A DNA stretch of 5,668 nt, taken from the NCBI GenBank assembly GCA_964450355.1, contig CAYVDH010000203.1:1-5668 (forward strand), written 5' to 3'. The position numbers and the translations under genes are program-made. The notes under the pieces are model-generated. The model was not told the DNA's origin and did not search any database. It saw only the letters and a list, made by a program, of their open reading frames with translations. The stretch comes from CAYVDH01 sp964450355 (lineage in GTDB: Bacteria; Bacteroidota; Bacteroidia; NS11-12g; UBA955). Shown one piece after another: positions 1-5,668 of the stretch (its first letter is position 1; every line of letters starts with the position of its first letter).

Positions 1-255
1 GTTTGAATAATTGAATTAAAGTATTTGAAGCGATATTTTTTATAAATTTAAAAACAATTGATGGCGACTTATTAAACTAATGAAAATTATGGCATGCCAA
101 CTTGTAACAGGATGGTGATTGAAGGTGGCATTCTAGGGAATGGGTAAATATAAAGTATTGGTACTTTTTGCTTAAAAACTATCACTTGTTTTATTTAGCA
201 ATTAAAGGTAAGTCAGTTTGGTATATCTATTTTTTTACTAATGGAACCCACCTTA
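1..255. other. Non-coding stretch left of the operon
   Basis: No supportable gene is present. All three plus-strand frames hit stops within the first 12 bases, and no minus-strand ATG opens a frame running off the left edge. The longest plus-strand ATG frames I read here are about a dozen codons. The only structure seen is a perfect 10-bp palindrome, TGGCATGCCA, at 90-99. With the repeat that follows, about 396 bases separate the left edge from the protease stop codon. Confidence 0.7.
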
Positions 256-372
256 CTCAGGCGTAAGCAAGCATGAGGGATAGCAATGAAAAGCCCGGAG
301 ACTCGGCTCTGCCGAGACGAGGACTTGTAATGAATTAGCCCGACCCGACCCAAGGAGGGGCATGCCCAAATT
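256..372 (-). repeat. GC-rich structured intergenic repeat, left copy
   Basis: Read on the minus strand, this element begins AATTTGGGC (372-364) and ends GCTTGCTTACGCCTGAG (272-256). Both end motifs recur in the same order in the plus-strand element at 5321-5426, while the interiors differ. It is much richer in G+C than its surroundings. It contains the palindrome GGGCATGCCC (358-367), a direct CGACC repeat around 341-350, and the nested hairpin annotated separately. It lies 24 bases past the stop codon of the last operon gene, the usual place for such repeats. Minus-strand transcripts would fold it at the operon 3' end, so it may also serve as a weak terminator or 3' stabiliser. I infer a dispersed Bacteroidota intergenic repeat; copy number cannot be seen from one window. 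Confidence 0.7.
277..341. ncRNA. Candidate structured RNA, possibly Flavo-1-like
   Basis: A nested fold is visible. The outer GGG (277-279) can pair with CCC (339-341). The middle AAGCCC (291-296) pairs with GGACTT (321-326) with one mismatch. The inner CTCGGC (302-307) pairs perfectly with GCCGAG (311-316) around a TCT loop. The flanks GGGATAGCAATG and TTGTAATGAATTAGCCC resemble, from memory, a near-symmetric GATAG/TTGTAA core of a recurrent Bacteroidota intergenic element, perhaps the published Flavo-1 RNA motif. The strand is uncertain because the complement folds equally. On the minus strand the middle stem ends in TTTT, so weak termination of the operon is another reading. The hairpins are directly visible; the family name is a guess. 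Confidence 0.4.
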
Positions 373-396
373 GTATTTAATAAGTCCCTGAAACCA

Positions 397-2481
397 CTAT
401 TCTCTTACCACTGCTAACCTCAACTTATTGGCTTCAAATTGACTTCTTATATAATATATCCCTGAACTTAAATGTTGTATATCTACCTTGTCACCATTTT
501 TAATCCATTTCTTTAATACTACCTGACCTAGCGCATCTACCAACTCCATTTCAAATTCATCTTTCTCATCGTTAATTACTACAACATAATCACTGCTTGG
601 ATTGGGATACACCATGAACTTAGCCTCAACATTATTTTTCATTTTTTCTGCCATACTTACAGCAGCCATTGCATTGACTTTGCCATGACCCCAAAGCGTG
701 TCGCCAGAAGCACTCAACACCCCTGTGTTGATGTCTTCCCTAGCTGTAGCAATAAGTATTTCTTTAACCTGTGAGGCACTTAATTTATTATTAGCGCTCA
801 ACATCAACGCCACCACTCCAGCCACTGTAGGCGAAGACATAGAGGTTCCTGAAAATCGTGCAAAAGGGTAATTCCTACCATTAAAATTCACTTGCTGTGC
901 TAAAGTGTAACCATTAGTGGTAAACGATGAGATGGAAGACAACACATTGACTCCAGGCGCAGATACATCGGGTTTCATTCTGCCATCTGCCGTAGGACCG
1001 TAACTGGAAAATGAAGCTATTGCTCCTCCAGTAACTATACCATTGGGTCTTCGGAATTCGTAATTGTGTGCAGCTACTGTAATTACAGATTGTGTAGTGG
1101 CGGGCTCTGATATGGCATAACGATTGTCACCATTTGACCACCCATTGATAAATGCAGAAAATGGCATTCCCCAATTTCCTACATCATTGCTTAGTTCTGT
1201 GACATTCCAATAGTGCACTGTCCCATTGTTAGCAGTTGATTTTAATCCAATGTACAAGCTGGTATTTTTATTTTTAATTCTTAAACGGGCATGAGGCTTT
1301 TGATTGTATGGATTGGATTTTTCCATTCTCAAATTAAAAAAAACAGTATCAATTCCTATGACAACAAAGCTATCCATGTAATTCACACTGTTATTGAACT
1401 TGTATAGCTCTCCTTGGTACATTTTCGTTTTAGATGAATTATACACATCAAACCCAATTTGAAATTCATTGTTTTTTTCGCCCCAAGCTGTAATGCTTTG
1501 CCCCCACATTTTGTTGTGTGCAGCATAGCTGTAAAATTCTATCAAACTTTTGAGTGTATCGTTTGCAAATGTTTTTCTAATATGAAAATCTACGTCACCA
1601 TTATTTCCACCTGAAGACACAAATATTACTCCTTGGGCAGACAATGAATTGATAGCCCTACTCAATAGCGATGTACCATCTAAAGTACCAAAATGATGCA
1701 ATCCCCAACTCATGTTTATCACCAACCGTTTGTTCAATTTATCGGCTTTCTTTTTCATCCAATTAAAAGCATCTATCACAGCCGATTCATCCACTAAAAA
1801 TGTAGCCAATAAAAACTCAGATTCAAAAGCTACCCCTTTGGGCAAACTTCCAGCACCACCCCCACCTGCTATTCCTGCCACATGACTGCCATGTGTGGCG
1901 TATTCATACACATTAAAGGTATCCGATTTTGCATTTAAAAGCTCTGTTTCTCCATTGTATTCGGTACCATAAGTAAAACCAGATGGTGAAGGGCCAGATG
2001 TTTTAAATTGATCCCAAGCTGCAACAATCCTTGTGTGATTCAAACTGGTGTCATAAAACATTGGGTGTGTGTAATCAAATCCCCAATCAGTAATTCCTAT
2101 TAACACATTTTTACCTGTATAAGGTGTTTTAAGTCCTGCTCCCAAATACACGCTATCAGCTCTGATGTCTGGTATGGTCCTATTTAACTTAGGTGAAATT
2201 TTTCGTGCTATTTGAATGCATTCTATTCCTTGGTCTTTCAAAAGCAAGTCCAACTGACTTGGCAATATCCTTAGAGTGATTACATCGTCTATTTTGCTGT
2301 TTATATTTAAGTTATATGACTTCCATTTTACCTCATCAAAACAAGGATTAACTAAAGCAATGATTGGAATTTCAGCATTCGGTTTTTGATTGTAAAATTC
2401 CAATAAATCCAAATTGCTTATTTTTTGGGAAAACAAAATAGAGCAGGAAAACAAGAATGCAATTAGTAATGATTTTTTCAT
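397..2481 (-). CDS. T9SS-secreted subtilisin-like serine protease (family S8)
   Basis: This 694-residue protein is predicted to be an extracellular or cell-surface endopeptidase. A signal peptide occupies about residues 1-19 (MKK, hydrophobic core, then FSQ). Residues about 20-105 are a probable propeptide. The S8 catalytic domain follows: Asp132 in GITDWGFDYTHP, His197 in THGSHVAG, oxyanion Asn293 in GGNNGD, and Ser547 in FSGTSMSSP. The stretch SSYGPTADGRMKPDVSAPG (492-510) is typical of the family. The triad is complete, so activity is expected. Between Asn293 and Ser547 lie about 250 residues, far more than subtilisin's roughly 65, implying an inserted beta-rich module near 300-455. The C-terminal 75 residues (VYPNPSSDYVVV, DALGQVVLKK, LSSGIYYIRS) match a T9SS type A sorting domain, so it is exported by the Por system. 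I chose the ATG at 2481 over an upstream in-frame TTG because it starts an ordinary signal peptide 8 nt after the glycosyltransferase stop. It is the last gene of the operon. The substrate is unknown. Confidence 0.93.
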   Translation of the reverse strand: MKKSLLIAFLFSCSILFSQKISNLDLLEFYNQKPNAEIPIIALVNPCFDEVKWKSYNLNINSKIDDVITLRILPSQLDLLLKDQGIECIQIARKISPKLNRTIPDIRADSVYLGAGLKTPYTGKNVLIGITDWGFDYTHPMFYDTSLNHTRIVAAWDQFKTSGPSPSGFTYGTEYNGETELLNAKSDTFNVYEYATHGSHVAGIAGGGGAGSLPKGVAFESEFLLATFLVDESAVIDAFNWMKKKADKLNKRLVINMSWGLHHFGTLDGTSLLSRAINSLSAQGVIFVSSGGNNGDVDFHIRKTFANDTLKSLIEFYSYAAHNKMWGQSITAWGEKNNEFQIGFDVYNSSKTKMYQGELYKFNNSVNYMDSFVVIGIDTVFFNLRMEKSNPYNQKPHARLRIKNKNTSLYIGLKSTANNGTVHYWNVTELSNDVGNWGMPFSAFINGWSNGDNRYAISEPATTQSVITVAAHNYEFRRPNGIVTGGAIASFSSYGPTADGRMKPDVSAPGVNVLSSISSFTTNGYTLAQQVNFNGRNYPFARFSGTSMSSPTVAGVVALMLSANNKLSASQVKEILIATAREDINTGVLSASGDTLWGHGKVNAMAAVSMAEKMKNNVEAKFMVYPNPSSDYVVVINDEKDEFEMELVDALGQVVLKKWIKNGDKVDIQHLSSGIYYIRSQFEANKLRLAVVRE

Positions 2482-2489
2482 GAATGTAT

Positions 2490-3224
2490 TCAAAATAATG
2501 GTTTAAAATCTTTAGGCTGTAACGATGGATGGTAATGGTGTATCATCTCTTTTTCAAATGTACGCCTGCAACTTATTCTTGATTTATAAAATTCAAAATA
2601 CAACAACCAATCTTCTTTACCCCATTCTTTGATTGATTCATCATAACCTCCAGTTTTTATAAAATTAGATTTAATGGTTGCTAGCATCCCTGTGCTAGCA
2701 CTGAAAAATTTACCTGTAACATTATCTTCGTTCATCCACCACAAAATTGGAAACCAAGAAGTGAATCGATTGGTGTATTTATTTACTTTTTTTACTATGT
2801 CTTTGGGCAATTGTATATCTGCATCACAAATAAATACCAGTTCATTCAACGATAAATTTACTAATTGATTATAGACTTTACTTCGTTCAAAATTTTGTTC
2901 ATGCAAATGGTAAATTAAGTTGCCATCCCATTTTTGTTTTATCTCGTTATGCAAATCAACTACATCGTTGCTACCACAATCTAAAACACAAAGGGCAACA
3001 TTGTTTTTATCATGCACCTGATTAAGCGAATGTATCAACACTTGGAGCAAATAATTGCTTCTGTTTTTAACTCCAACACACACAGTGATTGGCTTGGACT
3101 TAGGCATAAAAAAAACTGAATACAATTGGCTTCTAAAATCAGTAAATAAGGTTGACCATCCCACCCATTTTCGCTCTGGGGATTTGAACAATTTCCACAA
3201 AAAATATTTTATTTTTTTTATCAT
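2490..3224 (-). CDS. GT-A fold glycosyltransferase with galactosyltransferase-type C-terminus
   Basis: This 244-residue protein probably transfers a sugar from a nucleotide sugar at the cytoplasmic face of the membrane. It has a family 2-like N-terminal half: ITVCVGVKNRSNYLLQVLIH (46-65) is the nucleotide-binding strand and helix, LDCGSND is at 81-87, and CDAD (133-136) is the metal-binding DxD motif. The C-terminal half has GGYDESIKEWGKEDWLLYF (192-210), resembling the WGxED acceptor and catalytic segment of beta-1,4-galactosyltransferases and chondroitin synthase-type enzymes, followed by HHYHP (229-233), as seen in those families. No transmembrane helix is evident; a basic, aromatic N-terminus (MIKKIKYFLWKLFK) may associate with the membrane. 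I chose the start at 3224 because its ATG overlaps the xth TGA as ATGA. An upstream in-frame ATG at 3248 adds eight residues and would overlap xth by 28 nt. Donor and acceptor are unknown; a role in surface polysaccharide or glycoprotein glycan assembly is inferred. Confidence 0.85.
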   Translation of the reverse strand: MIKKIKYFLWKLFKSPERKWVGWSTLFTDFRSQLYSVFFMPKSKPITVCVGVKNRSNYLLQVLIHSLNQVHDKNNVALCVLDCGSNDVVDLHNEIKQKWDGNLIYHLHEQNFERSKVYNQLVNLSLNELVFICDADIQLPKDIVKKVNKYTNRFTSWFPILWWMNEDNVTGKFFSASTGMLATIKSNFIKTGGYDESIKEWGKEDWLLYFEFYKSRISCRRTFEKEMIHHYHPSLQPKDFKPLF

Positions 3225-3982
3225 GTTAATTCCACAAATGAACCGCAATGGTCACTATGAACATATTGATTGTACAATCCTGATTTGATTATATTGTTTT
3301 GTAAATTATCTGAAACCGAGATGTAATCTATTCGCCAGCCTTTGTTTCTGTCCCTAGCTCCAGTTCTAAAACTCCACCAAGTATAATTATCGCCTTCGGG
3401 ATTTAAATGCCTAAAGGAATCTATCATGCCAGCTTCAAACCATTTGTCCATCCAAGCCCTTTCTTCAGGCAAGAAACCACTTGAATTTTTATTTCCTATA
3501 GGGTCATGAATGTCTATAGCCTTGTGACAAATGTTGTAATCGCCACACACTATTAATTTTCTATCTTTGTTTCTAAACCCCTGTATGTAATCATAAAAGT
3601 AATTCAGAAAATCATATTTCACCTCTTGTCTTATATCGCCAGTAGTGCCTGATGGAAAATAACAACTAAAAATGCTGGTATTTCCATAATCAACTCTGAT
3701 AACCCTGCCTTCATAATCAAACAACTCGTGCTGACAACCATACACTACCTTGTCTGGCTTGGTTTTACTTAAAATAGCTACACCACTGTACCCTTTTTTT
3801 TGTGCAGAATACCAATAACAATGGTAACCTAACTCAGTAAACAACGATTCATTAATATCTTCGACATTGGCTTTAAGTTCTTGCAAACACAATACATCTG
3901 GATTTTCATTTTTTACAAATTCTATAAAATTTTTGTTGATAGCAGAACGTATTCCATTCAGGTTGTATGTAATTATTTTCAT
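3221..3982 (-). CDS. xth: Exodeoxyribonuclease III / AP endonuclease
   Basis: This 253-residue enzyme of the exonuclease-endonuclease-phosphatase fold, Xth branch, cleaves 5' of abasic sites in base excision repair and degrades one strand of duplex DNA 3' to 5'. Length is normal for the family. Expected active-site residues are present: Asn7 in YNLNGIR, Glu35 in LCLQELK (metal ligand), Tyr108 in CYFPSG, Asp148 and Asn150 in GDYNICH, Asp219 in WRIDYI, and Asp244-His245 in SDHC. The final motif reads SDHCG rather than the common SDHCP, a change next to but not in the catalytic pair. The segment FLPEERAWMDKW (170-181) is typical of bacterial Xth. The start codon follows the rarA stop by one base, and its stop codon overlaps the glycosyltransferase ATG, so translation is probably coupled on both sides. 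No signal peptide; cytoplasmic. Confidence 0.96.
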   Translation of the reverse strand: MKIITYNLNGIRSAINKNFIEFVKNENPDVLCLQELKANVEDINESLFTELGYHCYWYSAQKKGYSGVAILSKTKPDKVVYGCQHELFDYEGRVIRVDYGNTSIFSCYFPSGTTGDIRQEVKYDFLNYFYDYIQGFRNKDRKLIVCGDYNICHKAIDIHDPIGNKNSSGFLPEERAWMDKWFEAGMIDSFRHLNPEGDNYTWWSFRTGARDRNKGWRIDYISVSDNLQNNIIKSGLYNQYVHSDHCGSFVELT

Positions 3983-3983
3983 T

Positions 3984-5243
3984 TCAATAGTTGTATTTTT
4001 CTTTCCACCTTTTTTTCAAAAAATCTCTCAATTCATTTTCACGTGGGGTATTTCCTGGGTTGTAAAACACCTTGCCAGACAGCGTTTCAGGCATGAATTC
4101 TAGATTCACAAAATTGCCTTGAAACTGGTGAGCATAAGCATAATTTTTACCATAATTAAGCTCTTTCATTAATTTTGTTGGAGCATTTCTTAAGTGCAAT
4201 GGGGTTGGCTCTGGCTTATGACTTCGAACATAAGCCAAAGCTTCGTCAATGGCAACATACGAAGCATTGCTTTTAGGACTACAAGCCAAATAAGTAGCAC
4301 ATTGAGCCAATATGATTCTGCCTTCAGGCATGCCAATTGTTTGAATTGCTGTAAGTGTATTCGTAGCCAATACAAGGGCGGTAGGATTAGCATTGCCTAT
4401 GTCTTCGGAGGCTAATATCAACATTCTACGAGCTATGAATTCAGGATTTTCACCACCTTCTATCATTCTAGCTAAATAATAAATAGCAGCATTGGGGTCA
4501 CTTCCCCTCATGCTTTTTATGAAAGCAGATATGATGTTGTAATGTTCTTCACCAGCTTTGTCGTACACTATAGTTTGGGTCTGTAATACTTTAGCTACTG
4601 TTTCGTTATCTATAATTATCTCATTGGCTTGTTGAGAAGACAATAGCTCTATGATATTGAGCAGTCTTCTGCCATCACCACCACTAAACTGCAATAAAGC
4701 TTCATTTTCTTTAATAGTAATTTTTTTGTTTTTAAGCAGTTCATCACATTCAATTGCGTGAGTAGCCATAGACAACAATTCACCTTTAGTTAATTCTTGC
4801 AATACATATACCTGACAACGTGAAAGCAAGGCATTGTTCACTTCAAAAGAGGGATTTTCGGTGGTTGCGCCTATTAACAATATTTTACCTGATTCTACTG
4901 CGCCTAGCAAAGCATCTTGTTGACTTTTATTGAATCGATGAATTTCATCTAAAAACAAAATGGTTTTTCCCATCAATTTTGAATCAGCAATGATTTTTCT
5001 TACTTCGGCAACTCCAGCGCTAATTGCACTAAGCTGAACAAAAGGCAAATTCAATGTTTCTCCTATTATTTTCGCCAAAGTTGTTTTCCCTACTCCTGGC
5101 GGCCCCCACAATAAAATTGAACTCAAGGTATTGTTTTCAATGAGGTTTCTCAAAGGCGCATTTTTACCTATAAGGTGACTCTGACCAATGTATTGATCCA
5201 AATTTTTGGGTCTTACTCTCTCAGCCAAAGGAATGGTTTGCAT
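3984..5243 (-). CDS. rarA: Replication-associated recombination protein A (RarA/MgsA), AAA+ ATPase
   Basis: This 419-residue protein is the bacterial homologue of eukaryotic Mgs1/WRNIP1, a clamp-loader-like AAA+ ATPase that acts at stalled replication forks. The N-terminal PLAERVRPKNLDQYIGQSHL (5-24) is the family signature. Walker A is GPPGVGKT (47-54) and Walker B is ILFLDEIHRF (95-104). Sensor 1 lies in IGATTENPSFEVN (124-136), the arginine finger is Arg142 in LLSRC, and sensor 2 is GGDGRRLLN (188-196). The C-terminal half carries the MgsA tetramerisation segments, including IKSMRGSDPNAAIYYLARM (242-260), ARRMLILASEDIGNANP (271-287), and the conserved MPEGRIILAQ and LAC(S)PKSNASY stretches. 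The start matches the family N-terminus and no upstream extension is needed. All motifs are intact. It is the first gene of the operon, directly behind a promoter-like element, and is followed by xth after one base. Confidence 0.97.
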   Translation of the reverse strand: MQTIPLAERVRPKNLDQYIGQSHLIGKNAPLRNLIENNTLSSILLWGPPGVGKTTLAKIIGETLNLPFVQLSAISAGVAEVRKIIADSKLMGKTILFLDEIHRFNKSQQDALLGAVESGKILLIGATTENPSFEVNNALLSRCQVYVLQELTKGELLSMATHAIECDELLKNKKITIKENEALLQFSGGDGRRLLNIIELLSSQQANEIIIDNETVAKVLQTQTIVYDKAGEEHYNIISAFIKSMRGSDPNAAIYYLARMIEGGENPEFIARRMLILASEDIGNANPTALVLATNTLTAIQTIGMPEGRIILAQCATYLACSPKSNASYVAIDEALAYVRSHKPEPTPLHLRNAPTKLMKELNYGKNYAYAHQFQGNFVNLEFMPETLSGKVFYNPGNTPRENELRDFLKKRWKEKYNY

Positions 5244-5250
5244 TTGTTAG

Positions 5251-5283
5251 CAAAAGTAAATTTAAATTTAAAATAATTTACAG
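5251..5283 (-). promoter_or_regulatory. Bacteroidota-type promoter for the rarA operon
   Basis: On the minus strand, TACTTTTG (5258-5251) matches the Bacteroidota -7 consensus TAnnTTTG. A CTG at 5283-5281, 22 nt upstream, is a degenerate version of the -33 TTG element. Only seven bases (CTAACAA) separate the -7 box from the rarA ATG, so transcription would start within a few bases of the start codon. The spacer includes a 14-bp AT-only palindrome, TAAATTTAAATTTA (5257-5270). No Shine-Dalgarno sequence is present. The -7 match is seen; promoter function is inferred. Confidence 0.55.
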
Positions 5284-5320
5284 TGTTTTTTAAAATCTTA
5301 ATTCACTGCATTTAAAATTT

Positions 5321-5426
5321 AATTTGGGCGCCATTTCCTCCCCTTCCGGGTTCCGTACTCCACTTCGTTACGTACCTGCTCCTGATGGAGCAGCCTACAG
5401 TGTCGGGGCGCTTGCTTACGCCTGAG
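5321..5426 (+). repeat. GC-rich intergenic repeat, right copy (inverted relative to left)
   Basis: The element begins AATTTGGGC (5321-5329) and ends GCTTGCTTACGCCTGAG (5410-5426), both identical to the ends of the left repeat read on the other strand. The interior differs: it has a perfect 7-bp hairpin, CTGCTCC-TGAT-GGAGCAG (5376-5393), and a C-rich then GTACTCCACTTCGTTACGTAC-like stretch near 5354-5375. The GATAG/TTGTAA core of the left copy is not recognisable here, so this is either a diverged copy or a different member with shared termini. It sits upstream of the rarA promoter. No open frame of note crosses it; the longest ATG frame seen is 19 codons. Confidence 0.65.
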
Positions 5427-5442
5427 CAATGCACTCTCATAT

Positions 5443-5473
5443 AAAAAAAAGACCCGAGTTATGGCACAGGTCT
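5443..5473 (-). terminator. Rho-independent terminator for a gene to the right
   Basis: On the minus strand, AGACCTG (5473-5467) pairs with CGGGTCT (5456-5450) over seven pairs, one of them T-G, around a 10-nt loop, followed by seven T residues (5449-5443). The orientation means it ends minus-strand transcription entering from beyond the right edge, insulating it from the rarA promoter. An upstream segment, GAGTTGT (5493-5487), could pair with ATAACTC (5462-5456) and would compete with the terminator stem. Stem and T-run are directly visible; function is inferred. Confidence 0.6.
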
Positions 5474-5572
5474 AATTGGATATTTTACAACTCCCGACTT
5501 TTGCTTTTTTAAATCCCTAGTAGAAAAAACAAGTTTAATAGCTTCTTTTCATCGGTTAAAAAAGGATTATAC

Positions 5573-5594
5573 TTTTAAATTTTCAAATTTAAAA
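5573..5594. repeat. Perfect AT-only inverted repeat
   Basis: TTTTAAATTT (5573-5582) and AAATTTAAAA (5585-5594) are exact reverse complements separated by two bases. Such AT-only dyads arise easily in AT-rich intergenic DNA, so function is uncertain. It lies 23 bases past the possible stop codon at 5618 on the minus strand and could be a weak hairpin in that 3' region or a protein-binding dyad. Confidence 0.4.
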
Positions 5595-5617
5595 CATCAA
5601 ATTTCTTATTTTAAATC

Positions 5618-5668
5618 TTATAAGTTCATTAATTTCATTAAAACTTCTTTAGTTATTCTAGATATTTC
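5618..5668 (-). CDS. Possible C-terminal end of an unidentified protein
   Basis: One minus-strand frame is open from the right edge for 16 codons (EISRITKEVLMKLMNL) and ends in TAA at 5620-5618; the other two minus frames contain stops within the first five codons. A minus-strand terminator candidate about 145 bases downstream supports a transcript arriving from that side. Sixteen open codons are weak evidence on their own and the product cannot be named. Confidence 0.25.
   Translation of the reverse strand, partial: EISRITKEVLMKLMNL

Noticed and set aside
80..118. 12-codon plus-strand frame (MKIMACQLVTGW)
   Set aside because: Far too short, with no ribosome-binding or promoter signal; expected by chance.
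2482..2493. Protease start at an upstream in-frame TTG (2493), adding four residues
   Set aside because: It overlaps the glycosyltransferase stop codon, is a TTG, and only adds MNTF before a canonical MKK signal peptide that starts at ATG 2481.
3225..3248. Glycosyltransferase start at ATG 3248, adding eight residues
   Set aside because: The 28-nt overlap with xth is less likely than the ATGA overlap at 3224, and the extra residues (MRFICGIN) match no family feature I know.
2674..4415. Plus-strand open frames at 2674-2868, 3055-3288, 3867-4103 and 4194-4415
   Set aside because: They lie wholly opposite well-supported minus-strand genes, and their translations are low-complexity or antisense-like with no recognisable domain.
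256..5426. Composite transposon with the two repeats as terminal inverted repeats
   Set aside because: No transposase or integrase lies between them, the enclosed genes include housekeeping rarA and xth, and no target-site duplication is apparent outside the ends (flanks differ: TTA versus CAA).
5385..5444. 19-codon plus-strand frame starting ATGGAGCAG inside the right repeat
   Set aside because: It is generated by the hairpin and end motif of the repeat, and no promoter or family resemblance supports it.
1..5668. CRISPR array, tRNA or rRNA gene, or a defence system
   Set aside because: No regularly spaced direct repeats, no tRNA-like cloverleaf and no defence-type domains were found on either strand.

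Overview
The window looks like chromosomal DNA of an AT-rich Bacteroidota species. Three things point there: a secreted subtilase ending in a type IX secretion (T9SS) C-terminal sorting domain, a TAnnTTTG-type promoter element with no Shine-Dalgarno sequences, and short GC-rich palindromic intergenic repeats of a kind common in this phylum. The order within Bacteroidota cannot be fixed from this sequence.

Layout. Positions 1-255 hold no gene. Positions 256-372 hold a structured intergenic repeat. Positions 397-5243 are a compact four-gene run, all on the minus strand, transcribed from high to low coordinates: rarA (AAA+ replication-recombination ATPase), xth (exodeoxyribonuclease III / AP endonuclease), a GT-A fold glycosyltransferase, and the T9SS-exported subtilisin-like protease. 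Junctions are 1 nt, a 4-nt ATGA overlap, and 8 nt, so the four are very probably one translationally coupled operon. For the last two genes I chose internal ATG starts rather than the longest open frames: 3224 for the glycosyltransferase and 2481 for the protease.

A promoter-like element lies directly upstream of rarA and implies an almost leaderless mRNA. Beyond it, 5321-5426 carries a second intergenic repeat. It shares both end motifs with the left repeat but lies in the opposite orientation, so the operon is bracketed by an inverted pair. Positions 5443-5473 hold a good minus-strand intrinsic terminator candidate for a gene mostly outside the window; a 16-codon open tail at 5618-5668 may be the end of that gene.

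How the genes relate: rarA and xth both serve DNA damage tolerance and repair. The glycosyltransferase and protease belong to the cell envelope or exterior. No direct functional link between the two halves can be read from the sequence. The genes belong to known families; I see no clearly new multi-gene system. The least explained material is the repeat pair flanking the operon, the large insert in the protease, and the unassigned acceptor of the glycosyltransferase.
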